The notes beneath the pieces were generated by a model. That model saw only the letters and a program-made list of their open reading frames with translations, searched no databases and was not told where the DNA came from. A stretch of DNA of 19,819 nucleotides from Selenomonas sp. Lineage in GTDB: Bacteria; Bacillota_C; Negativicutes; Selenomonadales; Selenomonadaceae. Numbering within the stretch: position 1 is the first letter of the stretch; each line of letters opens with the position of its first letter. Made by a program: the position numbers and the translations under genes. Below, piece by piece: positions 1 to 8,112 of this stretch. The stretch is taken from positions 1-19,819 of the forward strand of contig NZ_JAILPX010000110.1 in the NCBI RefSeq assembly GCF_024699275.1, read 5' to 3'.

Positions 1-174
1 AAGGCCAAGGCGGTGGACAATGAAAAGTACGCCTTCCGGTGTTTCCTCCTGCGCCTTGGGCTGATTGGAGCCGAGTACAAGACCACGAGGAAAATCCTCA
101 TGGAGAACCTTTCCGGCAACGCCAGCTTCAAGTCCGGCCACAAGAAGGAGGCAGTTGAACATGAGGCAGAGTAA
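1..174 (+). CDS. C-terminal end of a phage/ICE 'virulence-related' accessory protein (partial)
   Basis: An open frame runs from the window edge to a TAA at 172-174, giving 57 residues of a truncated C-terminus that contains [12 protein letters not shown] and a basic, Ser/Gly-rich tail. From memory it resembles the end of the conserved 'virulence-related' protein found in Firmicute prophages and integrative elements beside DUF4314 genes. That assignment is by recollection only. The stop codon overlaps the start of the next gene by 14 bases, so the two are probably translationally coupled. The function of the family is unknown, and most of this protein lies outside the window. Confidence 0.55.
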   Translation, partial: KAKAVDNEKYAFRCFLLRLGLIGAEYKTTRKILMENLSGNASFKSGHKKEAVEHEAE

Positions 175-430
175 CAGCTGGGCATTTCCCGGCAGAGAGG
201 AGGTGGAGCGGCTGCGCTCCATCTACCCTCCGGGGCGCATCGTGATGCTGGTGGAGATGCAAGATGAACCGCAGGCACCGCCAGAAGGAACCGTTGGGGA
301 GATAAGGGGCGTGGATGACGCAGGGAGCGTTTTGGTTCGCTGGGACAACGGCTCCAGTCTTAGTTTCATCCCCAGTGTAGACAAATTCTACTTGCTGAAG
401 CACCGTCCAGATGACCTTAAAGATGAATAA
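161..430 (+). CDS. DUF4314 domain protein (prophage/ICE accessory)
   Basis: This 89-residue protein starts at ATG 161, nine bases after a strong AAGGAGG (145-151) that lies inside the upstream gene. It carries the DUF4314 pattern: an N-terminal helix ([13 protein letters not shown]), then a small beta-barrel-like stretch with [32 protein letters not shown] and a final VDKFYLL. These small SH3-like proteins are common in integrative elements and prophages of Firmicutes, usually in the accessory block before the packaging genes. No biochemical role is established. The frame stays open upstream of 161, but the Shine-Dalgarno site and the overlap with the preceding gene favour 161 as the start. 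Confidence 0.75.
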   Translation: MRQSNSWAFPGREEVERLRSIYPPGRIVMLVEMQDEPQAPPEGTVGEIRGVDDAGSVLVRWDNGSSLSFIPSVDKFYLLKHRPDDLKDE

Positions 431-545
431 TGGTAATTTCATATATACACAAGATTTATCCGAATTTCGCTTGCTATAAATTGTGTTTAGAGCGAATATA
501 CACATACCAAAAGGAAAACACCTAAACGAAAAGGAGGATGCAAGC

Positions 546-728
546 ATGAAAGCGATTTACAGACTGGATGGAAAGAAAATCAGCAAGAAAGCCTTGACGG
601 AGATGATGGGGGCAGAGGAGGTCAAGAGGATGACTAAGGAAGCCTGGAAAACAACGATGGAAGACCCCCAGATTTGCAACGACTTCTTCATCGGCAAGGG
701 GATGCTGAACATCGAATTCCAGAATTGA
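546..728 (+). CDS. Small basic hypothetical protein (60 aa)
   Basis: ATG 546 follows a strong AAAGGAGG-type site (about 529-537) at normal spacing, which favours this start over in-frame upstream codons. The 60-residue product begins with a lysine-rich, helix-prone segment (DGKKISKKALTEMMG) and ends in a hydrophobic GMLNIEF stretch. I do not recognise the family. Its place between a DUF4314 gene and a terminase fragment says it belongs to the prophage remnant. In intact elements of this kind, HNH and small terminase genes usually sit about here and are absent. It has no signal peptide, cysteine pairs or recognisable DNA-binding motif. Confidence 0.65.
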   Translation: MKAIYRLDGKKISKKALTEMMGAEEVKRMTKEAWKTTMEDPQICNDFFIGKGMLNIEFQN

Positions 729-740
729 CGCGAGAAAATC

Positions 741-768
741 AAGCGACAGCCCTTTGGGGCTGTTGCTT
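741..768. terminator. 12-bp hairpin after the small phage gene, weak terminator
   Basis: Arms 741-752 and 757-768 pair over 12 bp with one G-T wobble around a 4-base loop (TTTG). What follows is only modestly T-rich, so this may be a weak terminator or a processing hairpin. Confidence 0.5.
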
Positions 769-797
769 GTTCAGATAAAAAACAAGGGCTATCCTTT

Positions 798-1262
798 TTG
801 ATTGAAGGTGACAGATTGCGGAAAATGAAAGGCTACAAGCCTACAGATTTCATGGCAGCAGATTCCCATTATGACAAGGCGGCCGCTGATTACGCAGTGG
901 GCTTCATTGAGTGCCTGTGCCATACCAAGGGGACTTGGGCCGGCAAGTCATTTGAGCTTATCGATTGGCAGGAAAGGATAATTCGGGACATCTTTGGAAT
1001 ACTTAAGTCTAACGGCTACCGCCAGTTCAACACCGCCTACGTAGAAATCCCCAAGAAGCAAGGCAAAAGCGAACTGGCGGCGGCTGTGGCGCTCCTGCTT
1101 TGTTGTGGCGATGGGGAAGAGCGGGCGGAGGTTTATGGCTGCGCGGCTGATCGCCAACAGGCGGGCATCGTTTTCGATGTGGCTGCTGACATGGTGCGGA
1201 TGTGCCCCGCACTTAACAAGCGGGTGAAAATCCTTGCCTCTCAAAAACGGAACTTCTCATAA
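798..1262 (+). pseudogene. Phage terminase large subunit, N-terminal fragment
   Basis: The fragment keeps about the first 150 residues of a TerL of the tailed-phage Terminase_1 type. It shows the ADSHYDKAAADYAV entry segment, the conserved GTWAGKSFELIDWQ block, the ATPase P-loop region VEIPKKQGKSELAAA and the YGCAADRQQAGIVF block. TerL is the DNA-packaging motor and is normally around 500 residues or more, so the rest of the ATPase and all of the nuclease domain are gone. Family-like sequence stops at the SQKR codons (to 1250), then three foreign codons and TAA follow. The start is uncertain: TTG 798 and ATG 825 are both in frame and neither has a strong Shine-Dalgarno site. No small terminase gene precedes it. 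It cannot package DNA. Confidence 0.85.
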
Positions 1263-2410
1263 CTGTGCTCTCATCAATCAGTCAGGAAGAAGCCCGGAGC
1301 ATTTCCGAGAACACCACATGGGGGCAAAGAAAACTTTTTGCCGATGGCAAAGCGAGAGTTCCTTATAAACATTTCCTTGGCTATGGCCGGGGCGAAGATG
1401 GCAATCTGGTCGTAAATCCTGAACAGGCCAAGGTGGTAAAACTCATCTACAAACTCTTCCTTACAGGTCTGTCCTACAATGCCATTGGCCGCGAACTCAT
1501 GAAACTGGGCATAAAATCACCGGCTGGCAAGGAAAGGTGGTATGCGAATACGGTGCATAGCATTCTTACCAGCGAAAAAATGAAAGGGGACGCACTGCTG
1601 CAAAAGAACTTCACCGTGGATTTCTTAACCAAGAAAGTAAAAAAGAATGAAGGGGAGATTCCGCAGTATTATGTAACGGGGAACCACGAAGCAATTATAC
1701 CGCCGGCCACATTCGATTTGGTACAGGCCGAGATTGAACGTCGCAGCAGTAGCCGAGGGAGAGGCAGGTACAGCGGGGCTACCATATTTTCCAATCGCAT
1801 CAAGTGTGGGGCGTGCGGTCATTGGTTCGGTTCCAAGGTTTGGCACAGTAATGATAAATACAGGCGGGTGGTATACCAGTGCAACAACAAGTTTGCCGGA
1901 GCCAAGAAATGCACTACGCCACATCTGACGGAGATGGAAATAAAAAAGGCTTTCGTCAAGGTGGTGAACAAGCTACTGGAGGGCAAAACGGATATGCTGG
2001 AAAACATCCGGTTGGTACGGGAGCAGATCTGCGACACAGCAGACCTCGAGGCTGAAAGCCGGCGGCTTATGGAAGAAATGAATATGCTCTCGGACAGAGT
2101 GCAAAAATGTATCAGCGAGAATGCCCGGATAGCCCAGGATCAGAAGGATTACCAAAAACGATATGATGAACTGGTCAGCCGTTACGAGGCCACGAAAGAC
2201 AGACATGATGAGGTGGTCAGGTTAATCAAGGCTCGACACGCAAAGTCTGAACGTCTGGATGGTTTTTCCCAAGCACTTACTGCTCAGAGCGAAAGCTTGA
2301 CGAAGTTTGATGCGGGGCTTTGGGGAACGCTGGTAGACTCCATGACCGTATACAGCAAAGAAGACATCCGTGTGACATTCAAGGATGGAACAGAAATACA
2401 TATAAGGTAA
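1241..2410 (+). pseudogene. Large serine recombinase lacking its catalytic domain
   Basis: Translation resembles a large serine integrase from the end of the resolvase domain onward. It shows KTELLITVLSSISQEEARS (the long linking helix), then the Recombinase domain with WGQRKLFADGK and a helical WYANTVHSILTSEKMKGD segment. A zinc ribbon (CGACGHWF, later a QCNN cysteine and a KKC cysteine) and a long C-terminal coiled coil follow. The first ~120-150 residues, including the nucleophilic serine and the arginines of the active site, are missing. Recombinase-like codons begin around 1241-1244 in a different frame from the terminase fragment. A GTG at 1265 is in frame but cannot restore function. 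The residual protein could at most bind DNA. It ends just before a terminator, where an integrase gene beside an attachment site would be expected. Confidence 0.85.
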
Positions 2411-2411
2411 G

Positions 2412-2443
2412 AATTGGCGCGGGCAAAGTCCCGTGCCAATTTT
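2412..2443 (+). terminator. Rho-independent terminator after the recombinase remnant
   Basis: Arms 2412-2423 and 2430-2441 form a 12-bp stem (one G-T wobble) around a 6-base loop, followed by a T-rich run. It starts right after the recombinase stop codon. Confidence 0.75.
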
Positions 2444-2444
2444 C

Positions 2445-2474
2445 TTGTATTCCCTTCTTATTTTATGGTAGAAT
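2445..2474 (+). promoter_or_regulatory. Sigma-A-like promoter upstream of the structured RNA and prfC
   Basis: TTGTAT (2445-2450), an 18-base spacer and TAGAAT (2469-2474) would start transcription near 2481. It lies just after the terminator of the prophage remnant and is the only good promoter match I see before prfC. Confidence 0.45.
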
Positions 2475-2480
2475 GATTGT

Positions 2481-2650
2481 TATGTGAGTCCGTAGAGGTT
2501 GTAACGCAATCATGTACGTTCTGTGGCATTGTCCATAGGCGTATCCAAAAGGCTCGAAACTTAGTCGTAGCAAGGCTTCCCGGTACTCACACACGAATAC
2601 ACTATTTTTGAACCCCCCTTAGGCGTTTTCAAAAGGGAAAAGTGTGTTTG
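2481..2650 (+). ncRNA. Unidentified multi-hairpin RNA / prfC leader
   Basis: A gene-free stretch folds into a closed multibranch shape. The closing stem pairs 2483-2492 with 2581-2591, ten pairs with one bulged T. Inside are three hairpins: 2497-2501/2507-2511; 2512-2527 with 2534-2544 (long, with wobbles and one bulge); and 2553-2570. A second imperfect hairpin pairs 2596-2603 with 2641-2648 and 2606-2612 with 2628-2634, ending in a short T-rich run before the prfC ribosome-binding site. I compared it from memory with FMN, lysine, ZTP, tmRNA, SRP and 6S signatures and found no match. It could be an independent small RNA or a leader controlling prfC. The folding was done by eye. Confidence 0.4.
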
Positions 2651-2683
2651 TATCAAATTTATTCAACAAATGGAGGATTTATT

Positions 2684-4309
2684 TTGTCAGCTTTAAGCGC
2701 AGAACTGGATAAAGAAATTAAAAAGCGTCGTACCTTTGCCATCATCTCGCACCCGGATGCTGGTAAGACGACGCTGACGGAAAAACTTTTGCTTTATGGT
2801 GGGGCCATTCATCTGGCTGGTTCCATCAAGTCCCGCAAGACGCAGCGCCATGCGGTGTCCGACTGGATGGAAATCGAAAAGCAGCGTGGTATCTCGGTAA
2901 CCTCTTCGGTACTGCAGTTTGACTACGATGGCTGCCGTATCAATATCCTCGATACGCCGGGGCATCAGGACTTCAGTGAGGATACCTATCGCACGCTGAT
3001 GGCGGTGGATAGTGCCGTCATGGTCATCGATGTGGCTAAGGGTGTGGAAGCTCAGACGAAAAAACTCTTTAAGGTCTGCAAACAGCGGGGAATTCCCATC
3101 TTCACCTTTGTCAACAAACTGGACCATTTCGGCAAGGCGCCGATTGACCTGATGGATGAAATCGAAAACGTGCTGGGCATCCGCTCCTATCCCATGAACT
3201 GGCCAATCGGTCAGGATGGACAGTATATGGGTGTTTATGATCGCCGCAATGACAAGGTACTGCTCTTTGCAGCCGATACCACCCATGGCCAGGAAACCCG
3301 GGTGGCCGATGTCTTTGAACCCGATGATCCCCAGGTGGTGGAACGGGTAGGCGAAGATGTCTGGGAGGCGCTGCAGGAGGATTTGGAACTGCTGAACGAA
3401 GCGGGGGAAGAGTTCGATATGGACAAGGTTAACGCCGGCGAACTCACCCCCATGTTCTTTGGTTCTGCCATGACCAACTTTGGTGTGCAGGATTTCCTGG
3501 AGGGCTATATCGCCATGGCGCCGACTCCGCAGCCGCGCAAATCGTCGGAGGGGCTGATTCCGGCTGATGATGAGAAATTCTCGGGGTTCGTGTTCAAGAT
3601 TCAGGCCAATATGAATCCGGCGCACCGGGACCGTCTGGCCTTTATCCGCATCTGTTCCGGCAAGTTCGAGCGCAATATGGAAGTTTGGCATGAGCGTACG
3701 GGCAAGATGCTGAAGCTGGCACAGCCCCAGCAATTCCTGGCGCAGGACCGGCAGATTATCGATACGGCTTATCCCGGTGATATCGTAGGCCTTTTCGACC
3801 CGGGGGTATTCGGCATTGGGGATACGGTCTGCGATGCCAGCCATAAGTTCAAGTATGCGGATTTCCCGGTGTTCCCACCGGAAAAATTTGCCCGTGTCCA
3901 GGCCAAGGATACCATGAAGCGCAAGCAGTTTGTCAAGGGCATTGAACAGCTGACCCAGGAAGGGGCGATTCAGCTCTTCCAGCAGGCTGGTGCTGGCATG
4001 GAATCCTACATCGTGGGAACGGTGGGCACTCTGCAGTTTGAAGTGTTGGAATACCGTCTCAAGAACGAATACAACGTGGATATTGAGATGAATATGCAGC
4101 CCTATGAAGTGGCCCGCTGGATGGCCTATGAGGACGGTCATGAGGTGACGCCTGCAGAGCTTAAGGGTGCTGACCGCGGGATGTTTGTCTATGACCGTCA
4201 CAACAATCCGGTGCTGTTGGTGAATAACGAGTGGGCTTTGGGCTGGATTACGGATAATAATCCGGATTTACTGCTCAATCATGTGCCTTTCGATAAGAAG
4301 GAAGCATAA
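2684..4309 (+). CDS. prfC: Peptide chain release factor 3 (RF3)
   Basis: RF3 is the translational GTPase that removes RF1/RF2 from the ribosome after termination and acts in the cytoplasm. The 541-residue product shows the G1 loop HPDAGKTTLTEK (residues 23-34), G3 DTPGHQDF (90-97), G4 NKLD (144-147) and G5-like GSAMTNFG. The RF3-type domains II and III follow (for example VGTVGTLQFEVLEYRL), near the usual ~530 residues. I start it at TTG 2684 because TGGAGG at 2671-2676 sits seven bases upstream and the protein then begins as RF3 proteins do. The open frame extends to 2642, but that extension has no Shine-Dalgarno site. It is monocistronic, with the structured leader before it and the riboflavin unit's own promoter after it. 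Confidence 0.97.
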   Translation: MSALSAELDKEIKKRRTFAIISHPDAGKTTLTEKLLLYGGAIHLAGSIKSRKTQRHAVSDWMEIEKQRGISVTSSVLQFDYDGCRINILDTPGHQDFSEDTYRTLMAVDSAVMVIDVAKGVEAQTKKLFKVCKQRGIPIFTFVNKLDHFGKAPIDLMDEIENVLGIRSYPMNWPIGQDGQYMGVYDRRNDKVLLFAADTTHGQETRVADVFEPDDPQVVERVGEDVWEALQEDLELLNEAGEEFDMDKVNAGELTPMFFGSAMTNFGVQDFLEGYIAMAPTPQPRKSSEGLIPADDEKFSGFVFKIQANMNPAHRDRLAFIRICSGKFERNMEVWHERTGKMLKLAQPQQFLAQDRQIIDTAYPGDIVGLFDPGVFGIGDTVCDASHKFKYADFPVFPPEKFARVQAKDTMKRKQFVKGIEQLTQEGAIQLFQQAGAGMESYIVGTVGTLQFEVLEYRLKNEYNVDIEMNMQPYEVARWMAYEDGHEVTPAELKGADRGMFVYDRHNNPVLLVNNEWALGWITDNNPDLLLNHVPFDKKEA

Positions 4310-4334
4310 ACAATAGGTTGCAAAAGGAAAAGAT

Positions 4335-4363
4335 TTGCTATTTTGTCCTTTGTATGCTATCAT
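4335..4363 (+). promoter_or_regulatory. Promoter of the riboflavin operon
   Basis: TTGCTA (4335-4340), a 17-base spacer and TATCAT (4358-4363) place the start just before the FMN aptamer. CATAAT at 4361-4366 is an alternative -10. Confidence 0.55.
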
Positions 4364-4378
4364 AATAGGCAGAGATTT

Positions 4379-4498
4379 GTCTTTGAGGCGGGGGGCAGTT
4401 CCCCACCGGCGGTATAGCCCGCAAGCCCTGTATTTCGTAAGAGGGGCACGATTCGGTGAAATTCCGGAGCCGACCGTATAGTCGGGATGAGAAAAGGC
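4379..4498 (+). promoter_or_regulatory. FMN riboswitch (RFN element) aptamer
   Basis: The conserved RFN blocks appear in order: a G-rich P2 arm pairing with CCCC, then ACCGGCGGTA, AGCCCGC, GATTCGGTGAAATTCCGG, AGCCGACCGTATAGTC and GGGATGAGAAAAGG. The closing P1 helix can be drawn between 4379-4384 (GTCTTT) and 4493-4498 (AAAGGC). FMN binding stabilises P1 and favours the terminator at 4522-4550, shutting off the downstream genes when FMN is plentiful. A small hairpin, 4497-4501/4510-4514, overlaps the 3' side of P1 and may be part of the switching element. I could not resolve the antiterminator by eye. Confidence 0.96.
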
Positions 4499-4521
4499 AT
4501 GTTCGTTTGCATGCGACAGTA

Positions 4522-4555
4522 GCCACCGCGGAGGGAATCTTCGCGGTGGCTTTTT
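4522..4555 (+). terminator. Riboswitch-controlled intrinsic terminator
   Basis: Arms 4522-4530 and 4542-4550 form a GC-rich 9-bp stem, extendable by about three pairs, followed by TTTTT at 4551-4555. It lies between the FMN aptamer and ribD, as expected of a transcriptional RFN switch. Confidence 0.88.
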
Positions 4556-4617
4556 GACTTTCTTATCATCGAAGTCTCATTCGCAAACCTTAGTTTATCC
4601 AAATTGAGGTGATGAAT

Positions 4618-5712
4618 TTGCAAGATGAAGATTTTATGCAGGTGGCCTTGAACCTGGCCCGTAACGCAACGGGCCGCACATCGCCGAATCCTTTGGTGGG
4701 GGCGGTGATTGTGCGGGAAGGACGCATTGTAGGGGCAGGCTGGCATCGGAAAGCCGGTACGCCCCATGCGGAAATCCATGCCCTGAACATGGCCGGGGAT
4801 TTGGCTCAGGGGGCAACCCTTTATGTGACGCTGGAGCCCTGTTCCCATCATGGCCGCACTGGTCCCTGTGCCGAGGCTGTGGTGAAGGCGGGTATCAAAC
4901 GCTGCGTCATTGCCATGGGGGATCCGAACCCCAAGGTGGCCGGCAAGGGCATTGCTATCCTGGAGCAGGCGGGCATCGCGGTGCGCTGTGGCGTACTGGA
5001 GGCAGAAGCCCGTCAGCTCAACGAGGTGTTCTTGAAGTGGATTTGTACCCAAAAGCCCTTTGTGGTCTTGAAAACCGCCATGAGTCTGGATGGCAAGATT
5101 GCCACGGCAACGGGAAAATCCCAGTGGATTACCGGCGAGGCTGCCCGGCAGAAGGGGCATGAATTCCGGGACATCTACGATAGTATTCTGGTGGGGATCG
5201 GCACGGTGCTGGCAGATGATCCCAGTCTGACCACCCGCCTGCCCCAGGGCCGGGGGAAAAATCCCCTGCGGATCGTGGTGGACAGTCAGGGAAGAACGCC
5301 TCTGACGGCCAAGGTTCTTACCGATGGCCAGGCCAAAACCATTATTGCCGTTGCGGCTGCGGCTCCGGCGCAGCGGGTGAAGGCCCTGCAGGAAGCTGGT
5401 GCCGAGGTGCTGGTTGCTGGCAAGGGCGACAAAGTGGATTTAACCCTGCTCATGGAAATGCTGGGGGAAAGAGAGATTTCCTCGGTTTATGTGGAAGGCG
5501 GCGGTACCGTGAACTTTTCCCTGCTGCAGGCAGGACTGGTGGATAAGGTCCATGCCTTTATCGCTCCCAAGCTCTTGGGGGGCAGGCAGGCTTTGACGCC
5601 GGTGGAAGGGGAAGGCTTTGCGGAACTGCAGGATGCGGTTCCGCTGGAGCGGCTGACTACAGAACCCATAGGTGAAGATATTTTGCTGACAGGCTATGTG
5701 AAAAGGCGGTGA
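4618..5712 (+). CDS. ribD: Bifunctional pyrimidine deaminase/reductase RibD
   Basis: RibD carries out the second and third steps of riboflavin synthesis from GTP: deamination of the diaminopyrimidine, then NADPH-dependent reduction of its ribose side chain. The 364-residue product has the zinc deaminase domain first, with HAE at 50-52 and PCSHHGRTGPC giving C75 and C84, almost the Bacillus positions. The reductase domain begins near FVVLKTAMSLDGKIA and contains SILVGIGTVLADDPSLT and YVEGGGTVNFSLL. TTG 4618 is preferred because GAGG (4606-4609) is eight bases upstream; ATG 4612 and GTG 4609 lie too close to that site. It is the first gene of the FMN-regulated operon, and only four bases separate it from ribE. 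Confidence 0.96.
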   Translation: MQDEDFMQVALNLARNATGRTSPNPLVGAVIVREGRIVGAGWHRKAGTPHAEIHALNMAGDLAQGATLYVTLEPCSHHGRTGPCAEAVVKAGIKRCVIAMGDPNPKVAGKGIAILEQAGIAVRCGVLEAEARQLNEVFLKWICTQKPFVVLKTAMSLDGKIATATGKSQWITGEAARQKGHEFRDIYDSILVGIGTVLADDPSLTTRLPQGRGKNPLRIVVDSQGRTPLTAKVLTDGQAKTIIAVAAAAPAQRVKALQEAGAEVLVAGKGDKVDLTLLMEMLGEREISSVYVEGGGTVNFSLLQAGLVDKVHAFIAPKLLGGRQALTPVEGEGFAELQDAVPLERLTTEPIGEDILLTGYVKRR

Positions 5713-5716
5713 GGGA

Positions 5717-6355
5717 TTGTTTACAGGCATAATTGAAGAAGTGGGGCAGGTAGCCCGCCTGGGCGGAGGCAGTCTCGTCATCAACTGTCAGAAGGTCCTT
5801 ACGGATGTGCAGTTGGGGGACAGTATTGCCGTCAATGGCGTGTGCCTGACGGTTACCCATTTTGACCGGTCATCCTTCACGGCAGATGTGATGCCGGAAA
5901 CCGTGCGCCGGACGTCTTTTGCAGAACTGAAAAAGGGCAGTCCGGTGAATCTGGAGCGGGCTCTCACTTTGGCCAGCCGTCTGGGCGGTCATATCGTCAG
6001 CGGCCATATCGATGGCACGGGAGAAATCGTCAGGTTTGCCGATGAGGGCAACGCGCTGTTGATGACGGTAAGTGCTGGACAGGAACTGCTGCGTTATATC
6101 GTGGAGAAGGGGTCTGTGGCACTGGATGGCATCAGTCTGACGGTGGCAGCTGTTTCTGACCATGACTTTACCGTCAGTCTGATTCCGCACACCCGGGATG
6201 TGACCAACCTGGGCAGCAAGAAAATGGGCAGTCCCATCAATATCGAGACGGATGTGCTGGGTAAGTATGTGGAAAAGATGCTCACCGGCGGGCAGATCGC
6301 CCGTAAGCCTCAGAATACGATGACCCTTGATTTTCTCAGAGAAAATGGTTTTTAA
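5717..6355 (+). CDS. ribE: Riboflavin synthase alpha chain
   Basis: The enzyme dismutates two 6,7-dimethyl-8-ribityllumazine molecules to riboflavin plus the pyrimidine substrate of RibH. The 212-residue protein starts with the family hallmark [10 protein letters not shown] and contains two similar lumazine-binding barrels. The first holds NGVCLTV and [13 protein letters not shown] (up to about residue 96). The second holds [11 protein letters not shown] and SLIPHT, followed by a C-terminal trimerisation helix. The start is TTG 5717: AGGCGG (5704-5709) lies seven bases before it, inside the end of ribD, and the hallmark N-terminus begins exactly there. It sits second in the rib operon. Confidence 0.97.
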   Translation: MFTGIIEEVGQVARLGGGSLVINCQKVLTDVQLGDSIAVNGVCLTVTHFDRSSFTADVMPETVRRTSFAELKKGSPVNLERALTLASRLGGHIVSGHIDGTGEIVRFADEGNALLMTVSAGQELLRYIVEKGSVALDGISLTVAAVSDHDFTVSLIPHTRDVTNLGSKKMGSPINIETDVLGKYVEKMLTGGQIARKPQNTMTLDFLRENGF

Positions 6356-6372
6356 GTAAGGAGAATTTGAAG

Positions 6373-7584
6373 ATGGCAGATTTTGCAACGGTTGAACAGG
6401 CAATCGAAGATATAAAGAATGGCAAGATGGTCGTGGTGGTGGATGACGAAGACCGCGAAAACGAAGGGGACCTGATTGTGGCGGCGGCCACCGTTACCCC
6501 GGAAGATGTGAATTTTATGGCTACCTATGCCAAGGGCCTTATCTGTACGCCCATCGATGGCAAGCGTCTGGATGAACTCAATATCGGGCAGATGGTGGTC
6601 AACAATACGGATAATCACGAGACGGCCTTTACGGTGTCCATTGATGCTTACGAAACGGAGACGGGTATTTCCGCGTATGAGCGCTGTCAGACCATTCGCA
6701 AGCTTTTGGACCCCAAGGCCAAGGCATCCAGTTTCCGCCGTCCGGGTCATGTTTTCCCCCTGCGTTCCGTAGAAGGCGGGGTACTGCGCCGGGCAGGCCA
6801 TACGGAAACCACTACGGATTTGGCCCGGCTGGCCGGATTCTATCCGGCAGGGCTCTGCTGTGAAATCATGGACGATGATGGGCACATGATGCGTACGCCG
6901 AAGCTCATTGCGTTTGCAAAAGAGCACAACCTGCATATGATTACGGTCAAGTCCCTTATCGAATACCGCAAGCGTACGGAAACCTTTGTGCAGCAGGTAG
7001 CGGATGTGGATTTCCCCAGCAAGTTTGGTCATTTCCGCATCAAGTCCTACGAAAGCAAGCTGGACGGCAAATGTCATCTGGCCATCGTCAAGGGGGATGT
7101 GGCTGGCAAGAAGGATGTACTGGTACGGGTACATTCCGAATGCCTGACGGGGGACGCTTTGGGTTCCCTGCGCTGCGATTGCGGCGATCAGCTCCATGCG
7201 GCTTTGGAAAAAATCGAAAAGGCCGGCGAGGGCGTGGTGCTGTACATGCGTCAGGAAGGCCGCGGTATCGGTCTGGCCAACAAGATGCGGGCCTATGCCC
7301 TGCAGGATAAGGGCCGTGATACGGTGGAGGCCAATGTGGAACTAGGCTTTGCACCAGACCTGCGGGATTATGGCATCGGTGCCCAAATCCTGTCGGACCT
7401 GGGTCTTACCAGCATCCGCCTGATGACCAACAATCCGGCAAAGCGGGCTGGTCTTGAAGGCTATGGACTGACCATTACCGAGCGGGTGCCGCTGATGATT
7501 CATGCCAACAAGTTTGACAAGAAGTATCTCACCATCAAAAAGGTCAAGATGGGTCACCTGCTCAATGATGATACGTTGAAATAA
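6373..7584 (+). CDS. ribBA: Bifunctional DHBP synthase / GTP cyclohydrolase II
   Basis: This enzyme supplies both branches of riboflavin synthesis: 3,4-dihydroxy-2-butanone 4-phosphate from ribulose 5-phosphate, and the first pyrimidine from GTP. The 403-residue product has the RibB half first, with [11 protein letters not shown] (24-34), [10 protein letters not shown] and RRAGHTE. The RibA half follows with zinc cysteines C257, C268 and C270 in [18 protein letters not shown], the RQEGRGIGL loop, [10 protein letters not shown] and [10 protein letters not shown] 6373 is nine bases after AAGGAG (6358-6363). An in-frame TTG at 6367 is too close to that site. The catalytic motifs I can check look intact in both halves. 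Confidence 0.97.
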   Translation: MADFATVEQAIEDIKNGKMVVVVDDEDRENEGDLIVAAATVTPEDVNFMATYAKGLICTPIDGKRLDELNIGQMVVNNTDNHETAFTVSIDAYETETGISAYERCQTIRKLLDPKAKASSFRRPGHVFPLRSVEGGVLRRAGHTETTTDLARLAGFYPAGLCCEIMDDDGHMMRTPKLIAFAKEHNLHMITVKSLIEYRKRTETFVQQVADVDFPSKFGHFRIKSYESKLDGKCHLAIVKGDVAGKKDVLVRVHSECLTGDALGSLRCDCGDQLHAALEKIEKAGEGVVLYMRQEGRGIGLANKMRAYALQDKGRDTVEANVELGFAPDLRDYGIGAQILSDLGLTSIRLMTNNPAKRAGLEGYGLTITERVPLMIHANKFDKKYLTIKKVKMGHLLNDDTLK

Positions 7585-7609
7585 TGGTTTTGGAGTGGAG
7601 GAAAAGCAA

Positions 7610-8077
7610 ATGGCTAATATTATTGAAGGATTTGTAACGGCAAAAGGACTGAAAGTGGGAATCGTGGTGGCCCGCTTCAATGAATTCATCACCAGCAAGC
7701 TTTTGGGGGGCGCACTGGATACGCTTCATCGTCATGAAGGCAGGGATGAGGATATCGATGTGGCTTGGGTGCCGGGAGCCTTTGAGATTCCCGTGGTGGC
7801 CAAGAAGATGGCTGAGTCCGGCAAGTACGATGCTGTTATTGCCCTGGGGGCGGTTATCCGTGGTTCCACGACCCATTATGATTATGTCTGCAATGAGGTT
7901 TCCAAAGGGGTAGCCCAGGTAGGGATGCAGACCGGCGTGCCCACCATCTTCGGCGTGGTGACGACGGAAAACATCGAGCAGGCTGTGGAACGCGCTGGCA
8001 CCAAGGCTGGTAATAAGGGTACGGATGCGGCTATGGCTGCTATGGAAATGGCCAACCTGCTGAAGAAAATCGGCTGA
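7610..8077 (+). CDS. ribH: 6,7-dimethyl-8-ribityllumazine synthase
   Basis: RibH condenses the RibD-pathway pyrimidine with the RibBA four-carbon unit to form lumazine, and usually assembles into pentamers or 60-mer capsids. The 155-residue protein shows [40 protein letters not shown] with the catalytic His at residue 89, and [13 protein letters not shown], all typical. ATG 7610 follows GGAGG (7597-7601) by eight bases. An in-frame GTG at 7595 would overlap the Shine-Dalgarno site. It completes the ribDE-BA-H set. No terminator separates it from the following phosphoesterase gene. Confidence 0.97.
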   Translation: MANIIEGFVTAKGLKVGIVVARFNEFITSKLLGGALDTLHRHEGRDEDIDVAWVPGAFEIPVVAKKMAESGKYDAVIALGAVIRGSTTHYDYVCNEVSKGVAQVGMQTGVPTIFGVVTTENIEQAVERAGTKAGNKGTDAAMAAMEMANLLKKIG

Positions 8078-8112
8078 TGGCCGCAGATGAAAAGGAAAGA
8101 GGCTGAAGGTAA

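Noticed and set aside
1265..2410. A functional recombinase starting at GTG 1265
   Set aside because: There is no ribosome-binding site and the catalytic domain with its serine is missing, so it is treated as a pseudogene.
2553..2570. Hammerhead ribozyme core near a CGAAAC and GTC
   Set aside because: The obligatory CUGAUGA box is absent and the pairing forms a simple hairpin instead.
2481..2600. 6S, tmRNA, SRP RNA or a known riboswitch for the structured region
   Set aside because: None of the conserved blocks I know for these families is present, and the size does not fit 6S or tmRNA.
2693..4201. A 502-residue open frame on the minus strand opposite prfC
   Set aside because: It mirrors the codon pattern of an unmistakable RF3 gene, lacks a ribosome-binding site and resembles no protein family.
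4360..5160. A 266-residue minus-strand frame across the FMN riboswitch and ribD
   Set aside because: It runs through a conserved RNA element and the antisense of ribD; it is a composition artefact.
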